Assembly: GCF_030682035.1 (NCBI RefSeq) | Contig: NZ_JAUXQZ010000014.1 | Span: 62,001-126,000, forward strand | DNA: 64,000 nt | Direction of reading: 5' to 3' | DNA from: Brevundimonas sp. | Lineage (GTDB): Bacteria; Pseudomonadota; Alphaproteobacteria; Caulobacterales; Caulobacteraceae | In this document: positions 19,208-28,549 of the stretch, piece by piece | How the letters are laid out: every line of letters starts with the position of its first letter | Position numbering within the stretch: the first letter of the stretch is position 1 | Notes under the pieces: model-generated | Databases searched by the model: none | The model's input: only the letters and a program-made list of their open reading frames with translations | What the model was told of the DNA's origin: nothing | Translations under genes and position numbers: made by a program

Positions 19208-20503
19208 ATGCTCTATTCGCTTCATGAGCTCGCCTATCATTCGGCGACGCCATTCCGGTTCGGGGCCCAGATGGCCCGGCAGTTCTGGAGTTCTCCGTTC
19301 AACCCGGCTTCGGACACCGCCCTCGGCCGCACGGCCTTCGCCTCGGCCGGTTTGTTCGAGAGCGTGACGCGCCGCTACGGCAAGCCTCCCTGGGGTCTGG
19401 AGACCATCGACATCGGCGGCAAGGACGTGCGGACCACGGAACAGGTGATCTGGTCCTCGCCCTGGTGCCGGCTGGTGCGGTTCGCGCGTCATCCCGACGA
19501 TCTGAAGCGGGCCGGCAAGCCGACCACGGCGCCGGCCGTGCTGATCGTGGCGCCCCTGTCGGGCCACTACGCCACCCTGCTGCGCGGTACAGTCGAAGGT
19601 TTCCTGCAGGACCACGACGTCTATGTCACCGACTGGGTCAACGCCCGTCAGGTGCCGATGCTGGAAGGCCGCTTCGACTTCTTCGACTACATCGACCACG
19701 TCCGCACCATGCTGGGCGTGATCGGCCCGCGCGCCCATGTCGTCGGCGTCTGCCAGCCCGGACCGCCGGTGCTGGCCGCCTGCGCCCTGATGGCCGAGGA
19801 CAATGATCCGAACCGCCCGGCGTCCATGACCTTCATGGGCTCGCCGATCGACGCCCGGCTGTCGCCGACGGTGACCAACCAGCTGGCCGAGGCCAAGCCC
19901 TTCACCTGGTTCAAGTCGAACATGATTCACACCGTGCCCTGGCCCTATCCGGGCTTCGGGCGGCGGGTCTATCCGGGCTTCGTCCAGCTCTACAGCTTCA
20001 TGTCTATGAACGAGGACAAGCACGTCGACGCCCATCGCCGCTATTTCGACGACCTGGTCTCGGGCGACGGCGACGGGGCCAGCAAGCACGAGGAGTTCTA
20101 TGACGAGTATCTGTCGGTGCTGGACCTGAGCGAGGAATTCTACCTCCAGACCATCGACATCGTCTTCCAGCAGCATCTGCTGGCGCGCGGCCTGCTGGAG
20201 CATCGCGGGCGCAAGGTCGATCTGACGAAGATCACCGACATCGGCCTGATGACGGTCGAGGGCGCCAGGGACGACATCTCGGGCGTGGGCCAGACCCAGG
20301 CGGCGCATACGTTGTGCACGAGCCTGAAGGATGACCACCGGGTGCTGTATGTTCATCCCGAGGTCGGCCACTATGGCGTCTTCAACGGGCGGCGGTTCCG
20401 CGACGACATTTATCCGCGGGTGCGCGACTTCATCGCGAAGAACGAGGCCCTAGAAAACGGGGATTGGCGTGCAATACCGGAACGGGCAGCGGCTGCCGCT
20501 TGA
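19208..20503 (+). CDS. phaZ: Intracellular polyhydroxybutyrate depolymerase
   Basis: Degrades stored poly(3-hydroxybutyrate) granules in the cytoplasm. The 431 residues start MLYSLHELAYHSATPFRFGA, typical for the family. They contain the alpha/beta-hydrolase elbow VVGVCQPGPPVLA, where Cys replaces the serine nucleophile, as known for intracellular PhaZ. The C-terminal catalytic His is in VHPEVGHYGVFNGRRFR. The ATG at 19208 follows a repeat-filled spacer. The last 35 bases overlap the start of the next gene. A 3-hydroxybutyryl-CoA dehydrogenase is encoded at 34.4 kb, consistent with PHB metabolism. Confidence 0.94.
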   Translation: MLYSLHELAYHSATPFRFGAQMARQFWSSPFNPASDTALGRTAFASAGLFESVTRRYGKPPWGLETIDIGGKDVRTTEQVIWSSPWCRLVRFARHPDDLKRAGKPTTAPAVLIVAPLSGHYATLLRGTVEGFLQDHDVYVTDWVNARQVPMLEGRFDFFDYIDHVRTMLGVIGPRAHVVGVCQPGPPVLAACALMAEDNDPNRPASMTFMGSPIDARLSPTVTNQLAEAKPFTWFKSNMIHTVPWPYPGFGRRVYPGFVQLYSFMSMNEDKHVDAHRRYFDDLVSGDGDGASKHEEFYDEYLSVLDLSEEFYLQTIDIVFQQHLLARGLLEHRGRKVDLTKITDIGLMTVEGARDDISGVGQTQAAHTLCTSLKDDHRVLYVHPEVGHYGVFNGRRFRDDIYPRVRDFIAKNEALENGDWRAIPERAAAAA

Positions 20504-21191
20504 GGGTCTGACAGCCCGGCTGTCGGTCAATCCGCGCGCCCGCCGGCTGTCGATCCGCATCGACGCCCGCGCCGGCGAGGCGGTGCTGATCGCGCCGTCC
20601 GAGCGCAAACTGGCCGACGTCGTCGCCTTCGCCCGGACCAAGGCCTCCTGGATGCGCGAGCGGCTGGCCGAGCGGCCGCACGGGACGCCGCTGGAGCCCG
20701 GAGCCACAATCGACCTGTTCGGCAAGCCGACCCGGCTGACGGCCACCGGCGGCGCGGGGGCGGCGCGGCTGACCGAAGACGCCGACGGGCCCCTGATCAC
20801 TTCGGGCGGCGAGGGCGAGGCCTATGCCCGGCGGGTAGAAAACCTGTTCAAAAGGGTGGCGAGAGAAACGCTTCAGACCCGAACCGATGTCCATCTTCGC
20901 ACCCTGGGCCAGGATGCGGGTCGGGGCCCGGTGAAGATGTCGATCGCCGATCCGAAATCCCGCTGGGGCTCGTGCAGCCCGCACAATCGCTCGATCCGCT
21001 ACAGCTGGCGCGTGATCATGGCCCCGCCGGCGGTGATCGACTATCTGGCTGCGCATGAAGTCGCCCATCTGGTCCACGCCGATCACAGTCCGGCCTATTG
21101 GGCCGTGGTCCAGCGACTGATCGGCGACCACCGCCCGCATCGCAAATGGCTGCGCGAAAACGGCCCGGCGCTACACGCCGTGGGGCGCTAG
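20469..21191 (+). CDS. YgjP/M48-like zinc metallopeptidase
   Basis: 240 residues with the YgjP (DUF45) pattern: basic, beta-rich N-terminal half (LSVNPRARRLSIRIDARAGEAVLIAP), then the SRWGSCSPHNRSIRYSWRVIMAPP signature. The zinc motif HEVAHLVHADHSPAYW (HExxH plus a downstream His) follows at about residues 196-211. No signal peptide, so cytoplasmic. The start is GTG 20469, inside the 3' end of phaZ; this overlap suggests co-expression. Its substrate is unknown; some family members accompany restriction systems, which is not the case here. Confidence 0.87.
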   Translation: MQYRNGQRLPLEGLTARLSVNPRARRLSIRIDARAGEAVLIAPSERKLADVVAFARTKASWMRERLAERPHGTPLEPGATIDLFGKPTRLTATGGAGAARLTEDADGPLITSGGEGEAYARRVENLFKRVARETLQTRTDVHLRTLGQDAGRGPVKMSIADPKSRWGSCSPHNRSIRYSWRVIMAPPAVIDYLAAHEVAHLVHADHSPAYWAVVQRLIGDHRPHRKWLRENGPALHAVGR

Positions 21192-23308
21192 AAGAACAAC
21201 GGCTCGGCCTTCTTCTCCGGCGGCGGGACCGGTTCAGGCCGTTGGTCCGGCGGATCGCGCTGCGGTTGGGGCGCGGTTGGGCGCACGATGGCCGGTACGG
21301 GCTCGTTCCTGCGCGGCGGAGCCGGCTGGCGCGGAAGCGGCTCCAGCAGGGATTGGTCCAGCGGATCGACCTCGGAGGGAGGACTGTCGCCGAACAGGTC
21401 GCCGATGCGGCCGATCAGGCTCTCGACGGGGTTCGGCGGCTGCCAGCCTTCGGGCATGGCCGGGCCGTTGGGGATGGCCGGGGCGTTCAGGCGCGGCAGG
21501 GCCGCCTCCATGAAGCCGCGCCAGATGGCCGCCGGCGACGAACCGCCGGTGACGCCGCGCATCGCGCTGTTGTCGTCCTTGCCGACCCAGACGGCGGTGA
21601 CGAAGCCGCCGGTATAGCCGACGAACCAGGCGTCCTTATAGTCCGAAGTGGTGCCGGTCTTGCCCGCCACGTCCCGCCCGGCGATGGCTGCCGAACGGCC
21701 GGTCCCCGAGGTCATGACGCCGCGCAGCATCTGGTTCTGGTAGTAGAGATAGGGGTTGGAGATGGCCTGGATCGGCCCGTCGGCCCGCGAGGCGCGCTGG
21801 TAGATCACCCGGCCCTGCGGCGTGCGGATGCGGCTGATGCCATAGGCGGTGACCCGCTTTCCGCCGTTGGCGAAGGCGTCGAAGGCCTGGGCCATTTCCA
21901 GCGGCGAGACCTCGACGGCCCCCAGCGCCATCGCCGGCTCCAGCCCGATCCGGCTGGTGATGCCGAGACGACGGGCGGTGCGGGCGACATTGTCGCGGCC
22001 GATTTGATCGGCAATGCCGGCGGCGATGGTGTTGGTCGACTGGGCCACGGCCTGGGCCATGGTCATCTCGCCCGCGAACGAACCCGAATAGTTGCGCGGC
22101 GACCAGTTGCCGATGCGGATCGGCGCGTCATTGACCCGCGTCTCGGGCGTGTAGCCGCTTTCAAGCGCCGTCAGATAGACGAACGGCTTGAAGGCGGACC
22201 CTGCCTGACGGCGCGCGTCGGTGGCCCGGTTGAACTGGCTGTCGGCGTATGAGGCGCCGCCGATCATGGCGCGGACCCGGCCCTCGCCATCCAGGGCCAC
22301 CAACGCCGCCTGCTGCACGCCCTTGGAGCGGTCGCGGTCGAGAATGCGGCGGACCGACCGCTCGGCGTGGGTCTGCAGGGTCAGATCGAGCGTGGTCTCA
22401 ACGACCATGTCCTCGGTCGGCTCGCCGACCAGTTCGCGGATCTGCTTGTCCAGCCAGTCGATGAAATACTGGGCGTGCTGGGTGGCCAGGGTGCGCGAGA
22501 CGCGGACCGGCTCGGTCACGGCGGCGGCGCGCTGCTCGGGGGTGATGACGCCCGCATCGACCATTTCGTTCAGCACGACAGTGGCGCGAGTGGCGGCGCG
22601 TTCGCTTTCGGACACCGGTGAATAGCGCGACGGCGCCTTCAGCAGCCCTGCCAGCAGAGCCGCCTCACCGACGGTCAGCTGGCGCGCGCTCTTGTCGAAA
22701 TAGCGTTGCGACGCCGCCTCGATGCCGTAGGCGCCGGCGCCGAAATAGACGCGGTTCAGATACAGGGCGAGGATTTCCTGCTTGGAGAATTTCATCTCCA
22801 GCCAGACCGCCAGCATCAGTTCCTGGACCTTGCGCTTCATGTTCTGGTCGGGGCTCAGAAACAGGTTCTTGGCCAGTTGCTGGGTCAACGTCGAGCCGCC
22901 TTGGACCACCCGGCCCGCCCGCATGTTGGCGGCCATGGCGCGGGTCATGCCGACGGGGTCGAAGCCCGGATGGTGGTAGAAGCGGCGGTCCTCGATGGCG
23001 ATGAAGGCGGCCGGTACATAGTCAGGCAGAGCGTCCAGATCGGCCGGCGGGGCCTGTTGGGTGCCGCGCACCGCGATCAGGGCGCCGTTGCGGTCCAGAT
23101 AGGTGATCGAGGGCTGGCGATCGATATTGTACAGGGTCGATGTGTCGGGCAGGTCGCGCGCGAAGACGGCGAAGAAGACGACCAGGAAGATCAGGCCCCA
23201 GACGCCCAGAACGGCGCTCCAGTACATGACGCGCTGCAACGGCGTGCGCGCGGATTTCGGGCCCGCGCCGCCGCCACGTCCGAAGTTGGAGCCGGAACCC
23301 GCCATCAA
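21188..23308 (-). CDS. Bifunctional penicillin-binding protein 1A
   Basis: Inner-membrane peptidoglycan polymerase and crosslinker, 706 residues. One membrane anchor (about 28-50) is followed by the GT51 transglycosylase (EDRRFYHHPGFDPVG with the catalytic Glu, then GGSTLTQQLAKNLFL) and the transpeptidase. The transpeptidase has SxxK in GSAFKPFVY, SxN in AQSTNTIAAG and KTGTT. The C-terminal ~70 residues are Pro/Arg-rich and probably disordered. It lacks the long OB insertion of E. coli PBP1a, hence the shorter length. Its stop overlaps the end of the convergent metallopeptidase gene. Confidence 0.94.
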   Translation of the reverse strand: MMAGSGSNFGRGGGAGPKSARTPLQRVMYWSAVLGVWGLIFLVVFFAVFARDLPDTSTLYNIDRQPSITYLDRNGALIAVRGTQQAPPADLDALPDYVPAAFIAIEDRRFYHHPGFDPVGMTRAMAANMRAGRVVQGGSTLTQQLAKNLFLSPDQNMKRKVQELMLAVWLEMKFSKQEILALYLNRVYFGAGAYGIEAASQRYFDKSARQLTVGEAALLAGLLKAPSRYSPVSESERAATRATVVLNEMVDAGVITPEQRAAAVTEPVRVSRTLATQHAQYFIDWLDKQIRELVGEPTEDMVVETTLDLTLQTHAERSVRRILDRDRSKGVQQAALVALDGEGRVRAMIGGASYADSQFNRATDARRQAGSAFKPFVYLTALESGYTPETRVNDAPIRIGNWSPRNYSGSFAGEMTMAQAVAQSTNTIAAGIADQIGRDNVARTARRLGITSRIGLEPAMALGAVEVSPLEMAQAFDAFANGGKRVTAYGISRIRTPQGRVIYQRASRADGPIQAISNPYLYYQNQMLRGVMTSGTGRSAAIAGRDVAGKTGTTSDYKDAWFVGYTGGFVTAVWVGKDDNSAMRGVTGGSSPAAIWRGFMEAALPRLNAPAIPNGPAMPEGWQPPNPVESLIGRIGDLFGDSPPSEVDPLDQSLLEPLPRQPAPPRRNEPVPAIVRPTAPQPQRDPPDQRPEPVPPPEKKAEPLFF

Positions 23309-23422
23309 ACCCTCACCAATCCGATCCCGGTCTTAGCCGGTCACGGAACGTACGGAAACGCCCCTGCGATCTTCACGAGACTGTGAGGAACGTTTCCGCC
23401 GAAACCATGACGCTTCGGACGC

Positions 23423-24388
23423 CTAATCTAAAAACGCGTTCACCTCGGCGGCGAACCGCGCGGGCTGGTCCAGCATGATGAAGTGGGCGCTGTCGTCGAT
23501 CCGGGTCAGGGTCGCGCCTGGCAGGGTGGCGAACGAGGCCCGATAGATGCCGTCGACCATGTCGTTGGTCATCCGCGGGTCGTTGAACCTGACATAGAGC
23601 ACGCTAGTTGGCGCGGTGATCCGGCCCAGTTCGGGCCGCAGGTCGGTGACGATCAGCTCGCGGAACGCGGCAGCGGACACCTTCTGGTCACTGGTCCGGC
23701 TGTCCTCCAGCGGACCCGCGCGAAGGGACTCGGTGTTGACCATGGCGACGATCTGGGCGTCCGCCTGCTGCTGGTACTGTTCGCGCGGCGAGGTGGACAT
23801 GCCTTGGTAGATGCCGTCGGCCATCGGCGTGACGCTCTCGGCGGTGGCACCGGGCGCGCCGAACATCGCGCCCATGAAGGGCACCATATCGACCACCATC
23901 AGCTTGCCGACGCTGTCGGGGTGACGGGCGGCCAGCATCATGCCGATGGTCCCGCCCATGGAGTGGCCGATCACGGCGGGCCTGTTCAGCCCTTGTTCGG
24001 CGATGTAGCGGGCCAGGTCCTCAGCGACGGGGGCGGAAACATTGCCCGTGGTGTTGTCCTCTGCCGGCGCGCCGGCGAAGCCCTGCACATGGATGCGGTG
24101 CACCCGGTAGCGGCCCTTCAGCGCGTCCGTCAGCCCGTCCCAGACCTCGGGCGACGAGGACAGGCCGGGGATCAGGATGACATCGCCGATGGGATGCTCA
24201 GGTCCATCGACGCGGACATGAAACCGGCCCGACTCGAAATCGGCGTGGGCATGACCATGACCCGCGGTCGCGGCGGGGAACTGTCGGTGGGGCTGGCCAT
24301 GGTCGCCGTGCGCCTGAGCAAAGGCAGGCGCCGCGGCGGCGAACGAAAGAGCTCCCGCGAGGGCGGCGAGGGCGGTCATGGTCTTCAT
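23423..24388 (-). CDS. Secreted alpha/beta hydrolase
   Basis: 321 residues with a signal peptide (MKTMTALAALAGALSFAAAAPAFAQ, cleavage near residue 25) and a His-rich start of the mature part. The nucleophile elbow is GHSMGGTIGMMLAARHP, the oxyanion region is VILIPGLSSSPEVWDGL, and the catalytic His lies in IDDSAHFIMLDQP. The substrate is unknown. I chose the ATG at 24388, which opens the signal peptide, over a longer frame whose N-terminus is not signal-like. It is divergent from the Rieske oxygenase gene. Confidence 0.85.
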   Translation of the reverse strand: MKTMTALAALAGALSFAAAAPAFAQAHGDHGQPHRQFPAATAGHGHAHADFESGRFHVRVDGPEHPIGDVILIPGLSSSPEVWDGLTDALKGRYRVHRIHVQGFAGAPAEDNTTGNVSAPVAEDLARYIAEQGLNRPAVIGHSMGGTIGMMLAARHPDSVGKLMVVDMVPFMGAMFGAPGATAESVTPMADGIYQGMSTSPREQYQQQADAQIVAMVNTESLRAGPLEDSRTSDQKVSAAAFRELIVTDLRPELGRITAPTSVLYVRFNDPRMTNDMVDGIYRASFATLPGATLTRIDDSAHFIMLDQPARFAAEVNAFLD

Positions 24389-24505
24389 GGTCTGTGATCC
24401 CGATGGGCGGGCGAAACGCCCGCTTCTGTCCCTTGGTCGTCGCAGAGGGCGCGAACGGATGCAGCCGGTCAAGACTTCACCGCTACAGCCCGCTAAACTG
24501 TGTCC

Positions 24506-25627
24506 ATGAGCCCAGCCGACAGCGCCCCCTTTTCCGCGAAATCACCCGAGGCCAAGGCCCCCTCGACGGCTTTCGGCAAGGGATTCGTGCTGGACGCCTG
24601 GTATTTCGTCGCCCTGTCGCGCGACGTCGCCCCCGCCTCGCTGAAGCGTCATGAATTGCTCGGCGAGCCGGTCCTTGTCGGCCGGACCCGCGCGGGTCAG
24701 GTCTATGCCATGCGCGACATCTGCCCCCACCGCGCCGCGCCATTGTCAGCCGGGCGACTGGTCGAAAAGCCCGGCGAGGGCGAGACCATCGAGTGCTGCT
24801 ACCACGGCTGGCGGTTCCGGCCCGATGGGGTCTGCGCCGCCATCCCTTCCCTCGTCGAAGACCAGCCCTATGAGGCCGACCGCATCCGCGTGCGATCCTA
24901 TCCCGTCCGCGAAAGTCAGGGGATGGTCTTTGTCTGGATGGCCTCGGACCCGCGCACCGCGTCCGATCCGGACCACGAACCGCCGCTGTTCCCGGGCGTC
25001 GTCGGTGGCGGGGCGAAGATGGTCGAATGGATGGATTTCGACGCCCATGTCGACCATGCCGTCGTCGGCCTGATGGACCCGGCCCACGGACCGTATGTGC
25101 ATCAGCAATGGTGGTGGCGGTCCGCACATTCGATGCACGAAAAGGCCAAGGCCTTCGAACCACGCGAACACGGCTTCGCCATGGTGCGCCACGCCCCCTC
25201 GTCGAACAGCCGGGCCTACAAAATTCTCGGAGGCGCGCCCGCGACCGAGATCACCTTCCGCCTGCCCGGCTATCGCTGGGAGCATATCCAGGTCGGACCG
25301 AAACAGGTGCTGGCCCTGACCTGCCTGACCCCCATCAACGAGACCAAGACCCGGATCACCCAGATCTTCTGGTCCGACCACTGGGTGTTCGGGATCGCCA
25401 AACCCTTCCTGCGGATGGGCGTCATCGCCTTCCTGAAACAGGACGGCGGCATGGTGAACCTGCAGAACGAGGGCCTGCGCTATGACCCGGCGCTGATCTG
25501 GATCGACGACGCCGACAAACAGGCGAAATGGTACCAGCAGCTCAAGCGCGAGTGGATCAAGTCTCGCGCCGAGTGCCGGCCGTTCGCTAACCCGTTGAAG
25601 CCAACGACATTGCGCTGGAAGAGCTGA
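24506..25627 (+). CDS. Rieske [2Fe-2S] aromatic-ring-type oxygenase, alpha subunit-like
   Basis: 373 residues. The N-terminal Rieske domain has CPHRAAPLSAG and CCYHGWRF (about residues 73-108), which bind the 2Fe-2S cluster. The downstream part keeps acidic and His residues suited to a mononuclear iron site (DFDAHVDHAVVGLMDPAHGPYVH), as in Rieske monooxygenases of the vanillate demethylase/PaO type. An electron-transfer reductase must be supplied from elsewhere. No catabolic neighbours identify a substrate. A TetR regulator follows on the opposite strand and might respond to it. Confidence 0.87.
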   Translation: MSPADSAPFSAKSPEAKAPSTAFGKGFVLDAWYFVALSRDVAPASLKRHELLGEPVLVGRTRAGQVYAMRDICPHRAAPLSAGRLVEKPGEGETIECCYHGWRFRPDGVCAAIPSLVEDQPYEADRIRVRSYPVRESQGMVFVWMASDPRTASDPDHEPPLFPGVVGGGAKMVEWMDFDAHVDHAVVGLMDPAHGPYVHQQWWWRSAHSMHEKAKAFEPREHGFAMVRHAPSSNSRAYKILGGAPATEITFRLPGYRWEHIQVGPKQVLALTCLTPINETKTRITQIFWSDHWVFGIAKPFLRMGVIAFLKQDGGMVNLQNEGLRYDPALIWIDDADKQAKWYQQLKREWIKSRAECRPFANPLKPTTLRWKS

Positions 25628-25679
25628 AGGCCGCGACGGGTGTCGCGGCCTTCGAAGCATTTGGTTGGACCAGCCGGGC

Positions 25680-26342
25680 CTATTGCCGCGAAATTTGGCC
25701 CCCCAGGATCACGTCGACCTGTTTGCCGATCTGGGTCGTCAACTGCTGCATGGTCCAGCCGTCGTAGGCCGCGCGGCGGTAGTTGGACAGATAGGCGTCA
25801 TAGATCAGGTCGCTGAGCAGACGCACATCCGCGTCCTGACGCAGTTCGCCTTCACGCACCCCGGCCTGCAGGGCGTCACAGACGACCATGACCAGCGGCT
25901 TGATGGCGGTGCGGGTGCGCATCTCGGCGGCGATCGGCTGGAACCACGACCGGGCGACGACCGCCTGAACCAGCGGCAGCTGCTCCAGCGAGCCATGATA
26001 GCCGGCGGTCAGGGCAGCCAGCAGACGCGCGCGCAACGAGGTCTCGGCGGCGGCGGCGGCCTTCAGGGTCTCGGCCAGTTTCGCCAGGTCTTCCGACAGG
26101 ACGGCCTCGAACAGTTCGGCCTTGTCCTGGAAGTTGGCGAAGACGGCGCCCGTCGACATGCCGGCGCCCTTGGCGATGTCGCGAATGGTGGCGGGCTCAT
26201 AGCCGCGCTCGGCGAACAGGGCGCGCGCGGCGTCCAGCACCTTCTGGCGGGTGCGGACCTTGGCGGCCTGGCGGCGGTTCAGCCGAGGGGTCTCGCTGGT
26301 GGCGTCGTTGGTCTTGGAGGGGGTCAAGGCGATATCTCGCAT
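25680..26342 (-). CDS. TetR/AcrR family regulator
   Basis: 220 residues from MRDIALTPSKTNDATSET. The TetR HTH is at about residues 25-72 (RQKVLDAARALFAERGYEPATIRDIAKGAG, then MSTGAVFANFQDKAELF). The C-terminal ligand domain is helical. The start at 26342 is preferred because the longer frame gives only an Arg/Pro-rich extension. It is convergent with the Rieske oxygenase gene, ending 52 bases from it, and a Kef-type antiporter lies upstream in the same direction. Target and inducer are not evident. Confidence 0.9.
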   Translation of the reverse strand: MRDIALTPSKTNDATSETPRLNRRQAAKVRTRQKVLDAARALFAERGYEPATIRDIAKGAGMSTGAVFANFQDKAELFEAVLSEDLAKLAETLKAAAAAETSLRARLLAALTAGYHGSLEQLPLVQAVVARSWFQPIAAEMRTRTAIKPLVMVVCDALQAGVREGELRQDADVRLLSDLIYDAYLSNYRRAAYDGWTMQQLTTQIGKQVDVILGGQISRQ

Positions 26343-26560
26343 AAAACTGGTACTCACTGGGCGGCGGCTATGGACCGTCGTGGGAACTGGACGCCGAAGC
26401 GATGGAAAATCAGGGCGGGCGCGAAGGCACGCAGACACACCGCCCGTCAGGCGAGAACGGGGCAATCATCACGTAACGATGACCAAAATGGGGTAGCGGG
26501 ATTAATAGTCGGGATAGTCATGCGGTTAACGTGCGAGCGTCTCATGTCCGTCGGTGCGGC

Positions 26561-28396
26561 TCAGCGACGCAGGGTGGAGCGGAGGGCGCGCGGGCTGCGG
26601 CCGGCGTCGCTGCCCGGCATGGCCTCCTGAAACAGCTTGCGGAACCGGTCGCGACGCTCGTGAATCGACGCCAGCACCAGACCCATGGGCACCCCCAGAT
26701 CGACCAGCGTGTTCTCGGCCAGTTGCAGGCTGGCCTCGGTGGTTTCGGGCACGGCGTCGGTGACGCCGAGGGCGTACAGACGCGCGGCGTGTTTGTGATC
26801 ACGGGCCCGGGCGATCAGGATCAGGTCGGGCCGCAGTGAGCGCGTGGCGACCACCACCTCATCGACCTTGATCGGCGCATCCATGGTCACTACCACGGCC
26901 CGCGCCGTGTCGATGCCGCAGCGCTCCAGCATCTCGGTCCGTCCGGCGTCGCCATAGAAGACATTGGCGCCCTCGGCCCGACCCTTGGCCACGGTCGTGG
27001 GGTTGGCGTCGATGGCCAGAAAAGCCTGACCGTGTTCGGTCAGCATCTCGCCGACCAGCCTTCCGACCCGACCGAAGCCGACAATCAGCACCTGCCCCGA
27101 CGTCGCCGACGGCGGCTCCAGCGCTTCAGGCGGGAGGTCGGGAACGGCCGGAGCCGTGTGTTTGAGCACCCGGTCGGCGATCGCCGCCATGAGTGGGATG
27201 GTGAAGATGCTGATCGTCGCGGCGATCAGTACCGTCTGGGTGAATACGGGCGAAGCGATTCCCTCGACCAGACCGGCCCCCAGAATGACGAAGGCGAACT
27301 CCCCGGCAGGTCCCAGGACCAGGGCGGTCTCGACGGCTGACCGATGGTTCAGGCCCCACAGACGGGCTGCGGCGAAGATCAGGCCCGCCTTCAGAAGCGT
27401 CAGCATGGCGGCCAGACCAAACACGGCGACCGGATCGGCGGCCACCGCATCAAGGTCGAGGCTGATGCCGACCCCCACGAAGAAGACCCCGAGCAACAGG
27501 CCCTTGAACGGTTCGATCGAGATCTCGACTTCGCGGCGGAACTCGGTCTCGGCCAGCAACAGGCCGGCGATCAGGGCGCCGAGGCTCATAGACAGGCCGG
27601 CGGCCTGGGCGCCCAGTCCGGCGCCGACAACGACCAGCAGGCTGGCGGCGACGAACATCTCCTGCCCCTGCCCCTTGGCCTTGGCCCGGGCGACCGAGCG
27701 GAACATGGGCCGCAGCACCAACCGGCCCAGCACGACCAGCAGCGCCAGACCGATGGCGGCCGGGATCAGGGTGAACAGCGCCGGCTTCAGAACGGCGGGA
27801 TCGAAATCGACACTCCCCACCCCGCTCTGGGCGAGCGCCGCCAAAACGGTGACGGTGATCAGGATCGGCGCAACGGCCAGATCCTGAGCCAGCAGGATGG
27901 AGAAGGTCGCGCGTCCTGCTGTCGTCTTGATCCGGCCGCGCTCGGCCATCACCGGCATCACCACCGCGGTCGAAGACAGGGCCAGCCCCATGCCCAGCAC
28001 AGCCGCCGAGACGAGTGGCTGTCCCATGAAGACGAACACCGCCGCCAGCGCCACCGTGCAGACCGCCACCTGGGTCAGGCCCAGGCCGAACACCAGTTTG
28101 CGCATGGCCCGCAGCCGCTCCCACGACAGCTCCAGCCCGATCATGAACAGCAGGAAGGCGACGCCGAGTTCGGACAGGGACCGGATCTGGGTTGCATCCG
28201 AGATCGTCAGCCATGACAGCCAGGGCGCTGTGTTCGCGAACCGCGCCAATCCGTCCGGACCCAACAGCACGCCCGCGGCGAGGAAACCCAGGACCGGACT
28301 GATCTTCAGGCGGTTGAACAGCGGCACGATCACGCCCGCCGCAGCCAGAAAGACCACAAGATCCTTGTATTCGCCGCCGCCGCCCTGAGTCGCCAT
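26561..28396 (-). CDS. Monovalent cation:proton antiporter-2 (KefB/C-like) with TrkA-N domain
   Basis: 611 residues. The first ~390 are a CPA2 transporter with about 12 membrane segments, including the core LGFLAAGVLLGPDGLARF and the conserved FLLFMIGLEL. A RCK/TrkA-N nucleotide-binding domain follows (VLIVGFGRVGRLVGEML, about residues 440-456, Rossmann GxGxxG), then NVFYGDAGRTEMLERCGI. Probably K+/H+ exchange for stress or pH homeostasis. The start at 28396 has ggagg a few bases ahead. The longer frame (to 28459) lacks support. Confidence 0.9.
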   Translation of the reverse strand: MATQGGGGEYKDLVVFLAAAGVIVPLFNRLKISPVLGFLAAGVLLGPDGLARFANTAPWLSWLTISDATQIRSLSELGVAFLLFMIGLELSWERLRAMRKLVFGLGLTQVAVCTVALAAVFVFMGQPLVSAAVLGMGLALSSTAVVMPVMAERGRIKTTAGRATFSILLAQDLAVAPILITVTVLAALAQSGVGSVDFDPAVLKPALFTLIPAAIGLALLVVLGRLVLRPMFRSVARAKAKGQGQEMFVAASLLVVVGAGLGAQAAGLSMSLGALIAGLLLAETEFRREVEISIEPFKGLLLGVFFVGVGISLDLDAVAADPVAVFGLAAMLTLLKAGLIFAAARLWGLNHRSAVETALVLGPAGEFAFVILGAGLVEGIASPVFTQTVLIAATISIFTIPLMAAIADRVLKHTAPAVPDLPPEALEPPSATSGQVLIVGFGRVGRLVGEMLTEHGQAFLAIDANPTTVAKGRAEGANVFYGDAGRTEMLERCGIDTARAVVVTMDAPIKVDEVVVATRSLRPDLILIARARDHKHAARLYALGVTDAVPETTEASLQLAENTLVDLGVPMGLVLASIHERRDRFRKLFQEAMPGSDAGRSPRALRSTLRR

Positions 28397-28549
28397 TCGT
28401 CCTCCGTCGAGGGTCAGCCTACAGGCTGAAACGCCACCCTGCCTGGGTTTCCGTCGCACATGACAAATAATTCAGGCGACAGGGCGAACCCGGGGCGTAG
28501 GGTCGCCGCCGACGCTGTCCGAGAGAGAAGCGAAGTCGAGGAAACCCCC